A stretch of 64,000 bases of DNA from Tigriopus japonicus (GCA_010645155.1 JAAGOF010000328.1:72279-136278), one strand, 5' to 3'. Shown: positions 50,068 through 61,145, counted from the first letter of the stretch. Notes: generated by a model from the letters alone, not told the origin. A program made the numbers and translations.

Positions 50068-50892
50068 AAGTCGCCTATATGGATTGCATGGCGGGTCGCG
50101 GGTCATGTAGATGGATCACATGGTGGGTTGTATGTCAACTAGATGGATTGTATGGTGGGTCGTGAGTCGCCCAGATGGATTGCACGGTGGGTCGTGAGTT
50201 GCCCAGGCGGATTGCTTGGTGGGTCGTGAGTTGCCCAGATGGATTGCTTGGTGGGTCGTGAGTCGCCCAGATGGATTGCTTGGTGGGTCGTGAGTTGTCC
50301 AGATGGATTACATGGTGGGTCGTGAGTCACCCAGATGGATTGCATGGTGGGTCATGAGTCGCCCAGATGGATTGCTTGGTAGGTCGTGCGTTGCCCAGAT
50401 GGATTACATGGTGGGTCGTGAGTTGCCCAGATGGATTACATGGTGGTTCATGAGTCGCCTAGATGGAATGCATGGTGGGTCGTGAGTTGCCCACATGGAT
50501 TGCACGGTGGGTCGCGAGTTGCAAAGATGGATTGCTAGGTGGGTCGTGAGTTGCGAAGATGGATTGCTTGGTGGGTCGTGAGTTGTCCAGATGGATTACA
50601 TGGTGGGTCGTGAGTCACCCAGATGGATTGCATGGTGGGTCATGAGTCGCCCAGACGGATTGAACGGTGGGTTTCGAGTTGCCAAGACGGATAGCTTGGT
50701 GGGTCGTGAGTTGCCCAGATGGATTGCATGGTGGGTCGTGAGTCGCCCAGATGGATTGCATGGTGGGTCGTGAGTCGCCCAGATGGATTACATGGTGGGT
50801 CGTGAGTTGCCCAGATGGATTACATGGTGGGTCGTGAGTTGCCCAGATGGATTACATGGTGGGTCGTGAGTCGCCCAGATGGATTGCATGGT
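50068..50892 (+). repeat. 32-bp minisatellite, about 26 units
   Basis: Tandem array with consensus built from GGTGGGTCGTGAGTYGCCC and AGATGGATTRCAT. Unit length is 32 bp almost throughout, with variants at the tc/tt and gcat/gctt/acat positions. The block starting at 50283 recurs at 50571 (exactly 288 bp, nine units), which is higher-order structure. Reading frames stay open through the array on both strands only because the unit lacks stop codons; I do not call them genes. Its GC-rich composition contrasts with the surroundings. Confidence 0.95.
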
Positions 50893-51482
50893 TCGTAATT
50901 CGTTCCTTTTTCACAAAAGAAAGTGTCAGTTTCAAAAATGTTGTAATTGTAACGGCTCAAAAACGCAAAAAGTACTCGTTACTCATTCATGTTTCCCACT
51001 GCACTAATTTTGATTATTTTTCTATTGTGGACATGCACGAGCAACTATTTAATAAACTTCGAACGAAGTCACCGAGAAGAATTCGTTTGGCATCTTTGAA
51101 GTGATTTTTGTCGATTACTTCGCCAAAAGTTTAGTTACTTACCTACGTCAGTCCACCATTTATTTTAGCTCATTCTTTAAAATTTAGTTTTTTTGCAATT
51201 CCACGTAATTGTTCATACACCGTATTGTGCAGATCTAAAATCCATACTTTCGGCTTGAACTATGTGGTTTTCATATACCTGGAGCGTATTTTTCGCTTTT
51301 TGTGGTCAAAAATGAACCAGTTTAACTCCATATAACTTATCACCTGAGTAACATTTTTTCAAATTCTGTTTTAGTAAACTGGCATCATCAGAATGGCTTT
51401 TACAATGAGTTTCTTTTTCTTTATTTGAATCATTATAGCTGCGCTTGTTTCCATTTATTCTTTAAACTTTCAAACCAAATTA
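50893..51482. other. region between minisatellite and Mutator-like element
   Basis: AT-rich unique sequence with no gene seen. It contains cgttccttttt and aacggctc stretches that recur loosely elsewhere (near 46.4 and 52.5 kb), but no element could be delimited. Confidence 0.45.
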
Positions 51483-51491
51483 CACATAATG
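51483..51491. repeat. target site duplication, left copy
   Basis: CACATAATG directly adjoining the left TIR of the Mutator-like element. Confidence 0.8.
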
Positions 51492-52118
51492 TCTAGCTCA
51501 GAAAACCACCCCGCAATGCTAAGTGCAACCTCACGTGAGCGAGGTTGCGTGGTAAAAACAAACGTAGCGAAAGTTTTGTGTTCCCAATAAAAGCATGTGG
51601 TCTTGATGAGAGTTCTCTAAACGGGAATCACCAGACTCCAGGCAGTCTTAAGGATGGGCCGGTACGCTCTTGGACCTAGAAGTCCAAGTTCGCGCACGGA
51701 TTCTCAGTGCGTCGGCATAGATAAATATGCAAAGTGTATGTTGCAACACAGCTTTAGGATTAGGCTTCAGGCCCTGCAAGGCTAGGCTTTGGGATCATAT
51801 GTTGTGACTGTTAGATTAGGTGATGTTAGGAAAAGTTGATTAATTACTTCTCCTACTTGCTTCTTAAGAGCACTGAAACTGGCTGAAACCTTTCTTTTCT
51901 TCCAAGACACTGACAATTCCAGCGCCTACCGTCACGGTACGCAAGAACTGTCGAAACGGTTGTGCAAGACTACTGAATTAAGCTACTTGGCTGCCATCAC
52001 TCAAAACTCAGGACGAAAAATCGCCTCACAGGTAAATACACGGTACGTTTGTTATCACCACGCAAACTCGCTCACGTGAGGTTGCACTTAGCATTGCGGG
52101 GTGGTTTTCTGAGCTAGA
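51492..52118. mobile_element. non-autonomous Mutator-like element (627 bp)
   Basis: Terminal inverted repeats start TCTAGCTCAGAAAACCACCC and match for 62 bp with one mismatch, then less perfectly to about 80 bp. They are flanked by the direct repeat CACATAATG (51483-51491 and 52119-52127), or 11 bp if the terminal T/A is assigned to the duplication. Long TIRs with 9-11-bp target duplications are typical of the MULE superfamily. The interior has no transposase frame, so it must have been moved in trans. The near-identical arms suggest fairly recent insertion. Confidence 0.85.
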
Positions 52119-52127
52119 CACATAATG
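52119..52127. repeat. target site duplication, right copy
   Basis: CACATAATG directly adjoining the right TIR of the Mutator-like element. Confidence 0.8.
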
Positions 52128-52900
52128 TTTCGCGACTTTCTTACAAGACTTCACTCAGAGCAAAAATATGAGTCCAAAGGGTTAGCAAGCTATGGGATCA
52201 TAAGGTTTCCAAGACTTTTAAAGAAGCATCAAATGTTTAATGGCAGTGTCTTAGAATACTTTTTGAACCTTTGAAATTTTTTTAACTGATTCTTTTTAGA
52301 AAACTGAAAATAACTCTTGAACGTAAAAACTGAACATCAAAATCCTTGATGTATTTATTGCCTATAAAACAAATTGCGATTGAGATGTTTAAAATCACAC
52401 CTTTCATCGCCCTGAACACAATGCATACTTTAAAAAGTAATTTGTGCTTTGTAATACCATTCCTTTTTCCCAAAAGAATTCAGGAATAACGCGTTCCTCA
52501 TTTTGGATGAAGAAACGGGAACTGTAATCCGTTCCTTTTTTTGAGCAACGGCTAAAGCCCTGCAGTTATGTTTGGTTTGGTTAGATCAGGTTAAGCTTAA
52601 AAAAAAATTTTGGCCACAATAACGTGCAGAAATCACGAGGTCTCGGTTTTTTCACCTCCTCCTTCTTGACCCTGTCCGCCGTTGAGAGTGGTAAAGTCAG
52701 CAAAGAAATAGAGACAGCAATTTAAAGAAGGTGTCTAAATTTTTCGCAATTGTCTTCCCTCTTTTCTTTTTCACCTCCTTCTAAAATGGTTCCATCTATT
52801 CCATCTCCACCTGTATCCCCCCATTTAACAGGTTATGGACTTAATCTTTTACATGACAAAAACTTTGGAAAAAGAGCTTGCAGGGTTAAAAAACTAGATT
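52128..52900. other. intergenic region
   Basis: No gene seen. The minus-strand end agcaacggctaaagccctg near 52543-52561 resembles a hAT terminus in reverse (CAGGGC start), but no partner end was found. Confidence 0.4.
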
Positions 52901-53374
52901 GGTACGACTACTCAAGAAGCACGGAAATCATGGAGTGGGAGGCGAGCAATGAGAATTATGATTTCCACCAGAAACGAACCATTTGCGTTCTTCTGCAAAT
53001 GAGACCTGGCTTGCATTGAGAAAAACACGTATTTCAAGTTTCAGCCCAATCGGATGCCGGAGTGAAAAGTTATGCCTTCTCAACCTTATGTACTGAGGAG
53101 AGCATAGAATGAATGAACTCGCCCTTTTGTGGTAAAACGATTACCAGAAAAGGGCTAGTTCATTCATTCTCGGTAGGATTTGCACTGAACTTTGAGTGAG
53201 CATAACTTTTGTCTCCGACGTTCGATTGAGCTGAAAATTGAAAGAAGTATTCCTGTCAACATACGCAAGGTCTCATTTGCAGAAAGACGTCATTGAATTG
53301 TTCTTACTGGAAATCATTATTCTCATTTCTAGCCTCCCACTCCATGATTCCAGTGCTTCTTGGACTACTGCACC
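52901..53374. repeat. large imperfect foldback (inverted repeat)
   Basis: The left arm (52901-53075) pairs with the right arm (53200-53374). Shared blocks include caagaagcac, atcatggagtgggaggc, tctgcaaatgagacc and the aagttatgc ends. Within the loop a second palindrome (53106-53135 with 53140-53170: gaatgaatgaact ... agttcattcattc) continues the stem, so nearly the whole unit folds on its centre near 53137. It may be a foldback transposon or an inverted duplication. A transcript would form a long hairpin. Confidence 0.8.
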
Positions 53375-53618
53375 AGCAGCAAACAAAGCTAAAAAGGGTC
53401 GCCCTACCTTAAGTTTGAGTATTGCCTTTTCAGAGGGTTGTGGTTAGTTCAAGATTAAATGTACATGTATCATTTCAAAAATTCAAATTAAATAAAGCTA
53501 CCCTTCCCCTCCAAAAAGATTATTGAATTTCTGGGTGAAAAACTTCATGCCAAAAACGCTGGTGAAACCGTTCCAAATAATCAACAATGCATCTCCAAAT
53601 CACTGCCTTTCAATGACA
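53375..53618. other. region downstream of paralogue B
   Basis: No gene seen. It separates the foldback from the 3' end of paralogue B. Confidence 0.4.
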
Positions 53619-53624
53619 TTTAAT
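53619..53624 (-). terminator. possible poly(A) signal of paralogue B
   Basis: ATTAAA on the minus strand about 65 nt after the stop codon; tentative. Confidence 0.35.
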
Positions 53625-53688
53625 TAATAGTTCTTTAAGTACAGCTTGTCTCGTAACATTCAACACTAAAAATACTACATATTATAAT

Positions 53689-53868
53689 CTACACTAAAAT
53701 GGTGGTGTCAGGGCATGCCCAGCATTTGCCTTGAAACTTGATCGAAGTCAAATTCACTTTGGCGAAATCCAAGTCCTCCATTTCCGAAAGTCTCAAGTCC
53801 TGGTCCAAGACCAAATTTCGCATGTATTTCTGCTTCATCACGCAAATCCGTACTTCAGTTATGCCATC
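53689..53868 (-). CDS. paralogue B exon 3 (Cys 5-7)
   Basis: 180 nt including TAG, acceptor tttttag before GATGGC. Encodes DGITEVRIC through GKCWACP plus a six-residue extension. Confidence 0.85.
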   Translation of the reverse strand, partial: DGITEVRICVMKQKYMRNLVLDQDLRLSEMEDLDFAKVNLTSIKFQGKCWACPDTTILV

Positions 53869-55877
53869 CTAAAAAAAGAATGACTGCATTAGACACTGCT
53901 ATTGCTGTAACCTAAAATACATTTTTGAGGATTTAAAGTTTTAAGACGAAATTTCAAAACGAAACTACCCGCAAACTTCACATAGTTCTTTTAATGCTTG
54001 ATAATATTTCATTTGTAACTTTAAATTTTCACTCGAAATTTCAGACGAAGGGTTAGAGTTCTAAATGTTTGCAAACTACTTTCTCCCCAAATAAACGTGC
54101 TGAAGAAAAAAGTGGCGTTTAAAAAGGGACTTCAAACCTAAAAAATTGACGAATCGTTCAGTGAAGGTCATGTCAAGCATTGCGTTGCGTTCCTTGTCTG
54201 GAAAAATATTTTCAGTCGTTTTTAATAACTGTTTTTTATGAAGGTTCACAAAATACCATTTGATGCACCTTAGGGTGGATGTGCAGTCACTAAAGTTTTT
54301 TTGCATTTACCTTATTTCAAAAGTGGGTTTCAGACACTTCCAAATTTTTGACCTTGTGACCTCGTGGTTCTTCCCTAACAAAAGTTTGCTCTGTAGTTTG
54401 GACCTCAAATGGCATGCATGGCTTCCCATATCAGAAAATGAAATTATGTCCAATTGAACATGAATAAATTTCCACTTATCCGCCAAATTTAAGTCACTAA
54501 GCCAAATTCAAACTCTGAGTTATTTACGTAGGTGACGTAGATTATAACGGCAGTAAGCAAAATGCTGTAAAAAATACCCATGAAAAGTTATTTTTTGAAG
54601 TTGAAATATCAGTTTATGAAGTATTTCAGGCTTGCGTCATCAAAGCGGCGGCATCGAGTACTATTTTAGCACTATTTGAAATTCTTGACAAAGATCACTT
54701 TATATTGTACTAATATATTTTGTGAGGCCAGTTGGCAAAGTTTAACTTGACATTTTAAGATGATGATTTTTTTTTCAAAATCAAATATTAGGAAAAGGCC
54801 AAAAAGTACCTACTTTTTTAAAAAGCTATGAAGTTTCTTTTGCTCAAAAAAACCGAAAAAATGTTTAGATAAAAAACTTGTCAACGTTTTCTGGTGTGAA
54901 TATTTTAAGTCAGCTCAAAAGCTCTTTTTCGCGTTCAAAAATATTGACGACTTTTTTGAGCCAAATATTTAAATTAAGACAAATTTTGCAACACAGTGCC
55001 AAAAGTTGAATTGAAAGACATCAGTAGGCTGAAGAAATATGACTGAAAATGGCTAAAGAAAAGACTTTCAATTCAAACATCAAAAAGCCAATTTGCATTG
55101 CACAAGTTTTGGATCAAAAGGCCTAAATGGCTCTTAAGGACCATGTGTAGTGCATATTTTTGAGTTTTGAAGCATCACTATTATCAGCACTATTCGGGAT
55201 CTTCTAGGTTGCTGTTGGCACTATTTGAATAATTTGGCGGCACTATTCCCTTCAACCATCTGGTCACACTGATGTACTGATACTAAACTTGACAGTGATC
55301 ATTTTTCCTTCCTTGTGTCTTTAACTACCATACTACTATTTTTTGGTGCCTCAAACGATTCCCCAATTGCCAATTTTAACCATAATATTTGATTGTTATT
55401 AAGTCGCTTATAGTACGTATTGAAGCATAACGTTCATTTTAAGGTACTTAAAGACCAAAAGTCGTGATTCATGAACTTGAAATCACAATCAATGCAAACG
55501 TTCAAATCTCCTCGCCCTTTGCAGCTAGTTCCTTCTCTACGGCGTACCTTGCAAGCATCGAGGACGACTTCATGAGCGTCTCCAATATCAATATCATTCG
55601 GATCGCCAGGCAAATAATCCGCACAATCTGTATCTCCTTCCACAAAGTTATTCACGATGAAAAATGGAGCCTTATCCCAATGTTTCATGCTGCATCCGAC
55701 ACGAAACGGCTTGCATCGGTCCAATCCTCGTCCATAGGTCTTGGTTTTGGTCCCTTAAATTGACCCAAAACGTTCTGATCGAATCCCCTTTAATATTACG
55801 CAATTATTTCAAAGTACTAGCTTACCTTGTGCCAACACCAAAAAAAGGCACAACACCAGAGCCGATGTTAACTTCAT
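53689..55877 (-). CDS. secreted seven-cysteine protein, paralogue B (3 exons, 145 aa)
   Basis: Exons 55877-55826, 55753-55548 and 53868-53689; intron phases 1 and 0. The signal peptide MKLTSALVLCLFLVLAQG closely matches that of paralogue A. All seven mature cysteines are conserved (DRCK, VGCS, TDCADY, DACK, RIC, KCWAC), as is the LPGDPNDIDIG motif. The C-terminus extends six residues beyond the final CP. It lacks the KRRR run of paralogue A. The family is unrecognised, and an exported disulfide-bonded role is inferred. The second intron (1.68 kb) is about twice as long as in A. Confidence 0.86.
53869..55547 (-). other. intron 2 of paralogue B
   Basis: 1679 bp, AT-rich. The part at 54.6-55.27 kb has repeated cactatt motifs and a right edge reading cagtgtgacc on the minus strand, suggestive of a transposon end, but no matching left end was found. 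Confidence 0.6.
55548..55753 (-). CDS. paralogue B exon 2 (Cys 1-4)
   Basis: 206 coding nt, acceptor atttaag, donor TGCAAG before gtacgc. The reading frame stays open past the donor, but the homologous exon of paralogue A fixes the boundary here. Confidence 0.86.
55826..55877 (-). CDS. paralogue B exon 1 (signal peptide)
   Basis: 52 coding nt, donor ACAAG before gtaagc, phase 1, as in paralogue A. Confidence 0.86.
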
Positions 55878-55892
55878 AGCTGGCTGGCTATG

Positions 55893-55897
55893 ACTGA
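55893..55897 (-). promoter_or_regulatory. initiator of paralogue B
   Basis: TCAGT on the minus strand with its A 18 nt before the ATG, the same spacing as in paralogue A. A weak TATA-like ctaaat lies about 23 nt upstream. Confidence 0.45.
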
Positions 55898-55899
55898 CT

Positions 55900-57264
55900 A
55901 CAAAGAACATTGATTTAGCTTGTAAAGGTTTCACATCCAACTAGTCAGGTAAACCAATCTCCATTCGATGACGTTGATGCTTCAGGATGATATGAACTTT
56001 AACTCAACCGGGGCAAATGATGTCATTGTCGTTCAAGGTTCCTCTCAGTGAACCGCTAGATTTACAGGGTTGTTTAAGATTAGAGGCCCAAAAGCTCGAT
56101 GGTGAGTTACACTAGACGATAAAATTAATATGTGGTCTTGATTAACTTTTAAAGTGCTGATGTACACCAAACATTTTCATTTTACTTTTACTTTTGTCGT
56201 CTAATAAAGCGTTCCATGAATAGTAGTAGCTACTCTTTAAATGTGCGTTTAAAGTAAGAATGCTTTTTACTACGGTATTTAGAGGATGAGTCTCTCAGGT
56301 AGACAGTTAGGTCTTGATGGAAAGTCATGGTTCCTCAACGAATCAATTCTAAAAAAAAGTTTCGCCTAAAAATACATTAAACTGTTTTCTTCAATTGGGT
56401 TTTGTACAATATAATAGTATTTTTACAGGGAATCCCATTTCTTGCAGCGTTAATAAAATAAACAACCCACACGTAACATGTCTAGCGCCAATCTACGTTT
56501 TGCATGGGACTCTACCGTACTTTGCAACAACCCTGTACGTGGAACATTCCATTGGTGTAAGTTAGGATTCCGAACAGAACTGTTTAAACGAACCAACATT
56601 GTAGAGTTGAACCAGTCATAGTGAACGAGGATGTGGTTGCTCGCTTGCATATGCTAATTCCAAAAAAAAGATTGCATACAGGAAAACAGAGAGAGAGAGA
56701 GCGTGTACTACCAATGTGATGATTAGGGAGATTCCAGCAACTCACTCAAATAGGATAAATTGAGGCGCATAAACAGGGTCTAAATCACATATACAGCAGT
56801 TACGTAGCACAATGTAATTGTGCAGTAGCTTGATACATCACTGATTGAATTCATATTGATCAAGGTCGAAGAAAGTGCAAGGCTTACTGTAATAATTGCT
56901 CAAGAGTTAGTACGATATCACCAATACAACACTAACTCCGTTAAGACCTTATAAACCTCTTTATATTTAACCATGTTCAATTTTGTGTGAACATTGATCG
57001 TTCATTTGTTTCGTAGGTAGAGCCATAAATAAATGGAAATCATTTTAAGACAAGCTTCCCATCACTGAATTTCAATAGAGAAAAATATGTTTTAACCAAA
57101 CGATTTGTTGGCATTTGACAATACACAATACATGATATCGAGTAAGGAAATCTCCACCAATGGAGAGATTACTTGTGCTGTCAGATTTGGTATGCTATGA
57201 AAAAAGTTAATATACCCCTGGATTTTAAAATTATCATTGTGTACTTCATCGTGAAGGTTAAATA
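55900..57264. other. intergenic region upstream of paralogue B
   Basis: No gene found. It includes a GA microsatellite at 56689-56702; short frames lack support. Confidence 0.5.
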
Positions 57265-57600
57265 AAACGAATATTTAAACCTGATTATTGCAACAATTCC
57301 TTTCCATCTGAAAAAGGTGAAGTTGGAAGAGCAATTCTTGACTTTTTTGGGAAAAAATATGTTACATTTGTATTTCGTGACTGAGATTGTGGTGGTTCAG
57401 AAATGCCAAACTTTAAATGAAATGTAGCTAGACCTGAACACCTGTTCCTGGGGCAACTAGGCAAGGCAACCTAACCTAAAAAATATACATATTTTTTATG
57501 GAAGGATTACAATTTCTCCTTTTGATTATAAATTACTTTTCAAAACTCCCCAACACACATAATCCATGCTATTGGTTAAAAACATTGCGTTCTGAAAAAA
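57265..57600. repeat. dispersed repeat, copy 1
   Basis: Aligns with 61286-61640 in the same orientation. Shared blocks include ttattgcaacaattccttt, gttcctggggcaacta, caatttctcc and taatccatgc / ttatccatgc. No terminal inverted repeats or coding capacity seen. Confidence 0.7.
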
Positions 57601-57772
57601 AGTAAACTTGAAACGCCCTTTATACTTTTATTTGGTTTCTGAGACTGTTAATCAAGTTCAGGAAGCCAAATAACAAAAGATGCATCAATTTCAAGGGATA
57701 AATCGATGGGAAGATATTAATTTTGATGGTTTTTTTTACCTTGAAGTGGCGGTTTCCAAAACAGTGGGCCAA

Positions 57773-57778
57773 TTTATT
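57773..57778 (-). terminator. poly(A) signal of the small secreted protein gene
   Basis: AATAAA on the minus strand about 180 nt after the stop; an ATTAAA closer to the stop (57910-57905) is an alternative. Confidence 0.4.
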
Positions 57779-57956
57779 GAAATAAACATTTGATCAAGTT
57801 AACTTGACGATGAACGTAAAATTGCTATTTTCATTTTGTTCTTCAATTAAGTTAAATGTTGAAATATTGGAAAGTGAAACAATGAAATCAAAGAATTATG
57901 CACATTTAATAATTGGAATGTATTTATCTATTTATCTTATATTCATTTTGCTAAGG

Positions 57957-58229
57957 TTACTTTCCATAGGGTTGATTTTGAAAGATCTTGAATATGGGAT
58001 TTCCGTTTTCATCCAGATATTCGGATTTAGTCTCGGATTTGGCCTCTCCAGCTCCTTCACTGTCTTGTAAAGGAGCTTGTCCATCGATCTCTTGCAAAAC
58101 ATCATCTTTTGATTGAGGTGCAACCACTTCTACTTCAACTCGACCGGTCCAAGGGTTCAAGATTGTAAAGGCCTTTGACGACACTGAGCTTAAGAAGCTC
58201 ACTGTGAGAATCAAGACTAGAATGCTCGT
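57957..58229 (-). CDS. small secreted protein, exon 2
   Basis: 273 nt including the stop. Acceptor tttttccag. Encodes the hydrophobic core of the signal peptide and the whole mature protein. Confidence 0.7.
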   Translation of the reverse strand, partial: TSILVLILTVSFLSSVSSKAFTILNPWTGRVEVEVVAPQSKDDVLQEIDGQAPLQDSEGAGEAKSETKSEYLDENGNPIFKIFQNQPYGK

Positions 58230-59234
58230 CTGGAAAAAAATGGAATTGGTGATACATTTCACTTTCTTAGACCAATTGAATTAAATGGAAGATTGGAAAA
58301 AGAAAAGTAGCACCAGTGTCAGATATGTTCTTTTCAGGAAAGAAAAAGTGAAGACAAACGTTGGCATGGATCACAACAAGGCTGCATGAGATGATCAAAT
58401 TCTTATTTTCAGGGTGAGCTGTTCTTACTCGTACAAGAGGCTGATCATTTTAAAGGCTTTTGACTTTATCAGTTATAAGAAGAGGTGTTTTCAAGTGCAT
58501 TCATATTTATTATATAAATTTCATGCTCGCTTTAGAAATGTCACAAATGAATGCCATTGTCAACATGATTTTCCAAGTATAACTTGTCGTATCAAAAAGA
58601 ATTGACAAACGTCCGGTCATTTTCGATTTGACAACCAGCGCGTTTTAAAAGAAATTTAGTCTAAACGATGGTTAATTGATTCAAAGTGCTAGAGGAAACT
58701 TTGTAAGGAAAACATTGATTGAAACTCATTTTATCACCCATTATGTCGGCATCCCGCAAATCATCCCTTTTGCTTTTGTTAATAAGTTTTTTCTTCAAAA
58801 CATATCCTGAAAATGTTCACTTCAAAAAATGTTTTTTGAAGTATCAGAAACGTAATTTGGTTCCTGATCTAAATAAAGAAGGTATTTTGGATGAATATTA
58901 TGGCGCATTTGTTCATGACTGCTTATTTCTGAGTATCACAATGCGTAAACAGTGCCGGCAAGGTTATGTATTGTTGCTCCTTCGTGTTTGTTCTTTTACA
59001 ATGAAAAGGTGCATCACCGTCAAATATAGGAATGTCGACAAAATTTTGTTTCTCTGACCCTTCAATTGCTTTATGACAATTGTACATTTTGCCTTTTTTA
59101 ATAGCAGTGATATAAATAGAATTGTTAATAAAATTGGTTGTGCGACATATAACTAGTAATAAAGAAAGTATGCCAAGTTAGTGTCAATGACCGATGCAAG
59201 GCCGCTTAGAACAGATTCGTCTTACCTTCTGCAT
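57957..59234 (-). CDS. small secreted protein, 2 exons, 93 aa
   Basis: Exons 59234-59226 and 58229-57957. The first coding exon is only ATGCAGAAG before gtaaga; the second follows tttttccag in phase 0. Together they form a signal peptide (MQKTSILVLILTVSFLSSVS) that neither exon encodes with its start alone. The mature part of about 70 residues has no cysteine, is acidic in the middle (DSEGAGEAKSETKSEY) and ends in IFKIFQNQPYGK. The family is unrecognised; the name of a class would be guesswork. The signal peptide reconstructed across a consistent splice is the main support. Confidence 0.65.
58230..59225 (-). other. intron of the small secreted protein gene
   Basis: 996-bp intron. It contains a 112-codon plus-strand frame (58719-59057) with no recognisable domain, which I do not call as a gene. 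Confidence 0.55.
59226..59234 (-). CDS. small secreted protein, coding exon 1 (9 nt)
   Basis: ATG CAG AAG followed by gtaaga. The ATG has A at position -3. Confidence 0.6.
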
Positions 59235-59259
59235 GATGAGGATGACCGATCTCTTTGAA

Positions 59260-61138
59260 TTCTGAAGCTCGTTTGATAGAGAAATCTGAGATGGAAAGAT
59301 ATTTCAAAATCCAAGGGTTACCATGCCTTTCGGTTTCAAAACATTAACCGACCGATTTTAAGACTATCCAATGTGAATAAAGATGTTGCGCAAGACCCTG
59401 TGGTTCAAGGAGCATAGTAAGACTGGATGATTAATTGAGATCATTTTGACGTGTTGACAAGTTCAACAGTTCTTTGGCATTTTAGTCACCTTTGAAGAAT
59501 GAACGGAATGAAAATCATCTCCTGTTCAAACCTGTTTCGGCTAAGAGATAACCGTATTTTAGGCCCTTTTCCAGGACGCGTTTACAGGCATGGATGCAGT
59601 GGGTACGTGCACGTAGCAGGGAAGCGCTTCATGATACCAAATACGTCGACAAGTAACGGCAAATGAGAAGAAAGGTTCACCAATATTATTGGACATTAAT
59701 TTTCTCGAGAGTGATAATTGGAAATGTCCTTTTACTTGTAATGCACAACTGTAACATTCTTATGGTCTTTAGGTGTGACAAAGAGAAACTTTCACTGGAC
59801 TGCTTTGCTTTGTTGCACCGGTGTCGGTGTTTACGACGAGAAATTGAACTGAGCCCACAAAACGATATTTTGTAATCATCTGGTATATAATATAGGAGTA
59901 CAAATCTTTAGGTAACAAGTGCGTATACTCAAAAATATGACTTTGTTGTTATATGCTCGTTTTAGAAATGTGTTTGTTGATCATGAATAGGGGTGCACTA
60001 TTCCTGCAAATAAAAAGACCAAAAAGTGCAAAGAAAGTGCAAGAAAGTGCAAACAAATTTTCGTGAAATGCTAAGAAATTGTTCAATTGATATGGTTCAT
60101 TTAAGAAAACTTAAAATTCGATAAGTACTTTGCTTGTTCCAAAAATGCTTTTTATGTCAAAAAAGGACCAGAAAGGTCTTCCTTCAAATATTGGGTTGCA
60201 TTTTAACATACATGATAGGAAATAACAGTTTACCAAAATTAGGTCAGATTGATGTTTAGATGAAGTATACTCTCAGCAAAACTGTAAATGTTGCTTTTTA
60301 AAGACAAGTGATCACCTAAGAGTATGCTCTAGGATTATTGATGTGACTTTGTTTGAGATAATTCTGAAAAAATATTATATGCATAAACATACCCTGTCTG
60401 ACCTTTTGACCTTTTAACTTCATCTAGTCTTTACTTAGTTTTTTTTAAGTGGCAAGTGAACTTTTGTTCTTTTCAATGTTTGTTCAATGTTTCATTTTTC
60501 TCATTGATTAGTGTTCTTGAGCAGATTTTTATTCTTGTCAAAAAATCAAATTTCCAGTGAAAAAAAAATGTCTTACATGAAATGAGTCAAATATTTAACC
60601 CATGAGGTAAATTTACCCAACCAAGTGCAAGCCAATTTCAATGTTTGGAACAATTAATGGTGATTGAAGTTTTACAAACCATGCTGGGGTTGTTTGAGCA
60701 ATATTTCACAGAATTTGGAAAAGTATTTGTTCGCTATTTTCATTCTTTTTTCTAGCAAAAAACGAGATATCACCATAAAAAACACAGAAAACGCAAAAAA
60801 CATGAAAAAAAGCAAATAAAAAAACCGTCGAAAGTGTGAAAAACTACATTTGCATGTAAAGTGCACCTTAACTAGGACAAATTTCTGACCTAAGAAACAA
60901 TATTGAGCATTTCCGAAGAAAAATAGAGGATAAAAATTTTCAAACGTAAACATTTTATCAATGATTAACTTGTTTAGAGAGGGAATTATATTCCTTATAG
61001 CAATGACAAAAAAATTATCAAAAAAGAATATCAAAACAAAACAAAATGTGAAAATCATGAAGTGAGAAAATTGCAGGCTTTATGAAAAAACAAACTAAAT
61101 GATTCTGGCCTAATAGGTGACAATTTGAAAAAATCTGG
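59260..61138. other. AT-rich intergenic region
   Basis: No gene found. Near 60.0 kb there are repeated aagtgcaaa motifs like those inside the hAT element at 61.7 kb, but no termini. The 128-codon minus frame at 60672-61058 is Phe-rich low-complexity translation of A-rich DNA. Confidence 0.5.
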
Positions 61139-61145
61139 ATTAATG

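Noticed and set aside
50139..51104. Open frames of 60-85 codons through the 32-bp minisatellite on both strands
   Set aside because: The unit contains no stop codon in its common form, so open frames are expected; 32 is not a multiple of three, so no stable peptide repeat results.
52466..52565. hAT-like end (CAGGGC on the minus strand) with cgttcc motifs recurring near 46.4 and 50.9 kb
   Set aside because: Similarity between the three places is weak and no pair of ends with a target duplication could be assembled.
54606..55265. Possible transposon in intron 2 of paralogue B (right edge reads CAGTGTGACC on the minus strand)
   Set aside because: No matching inverted left end or target duplication could be found; the cactatt motifs are direct repeats, not inverted.
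58719..59057. 112-codon plus-strand frame inside the intron of the 93-aa gene
   Set aside because: A hydrophobic segment near the start resembles a signal peptide, but there is no conserved pattern, no homologue in the window and no poly(A) support.
60672..61058. 128-codon minus-strand frame rich in Phe
   Set aside because: Translation of A-rich low-complexity DNA; composition explains the open frame.
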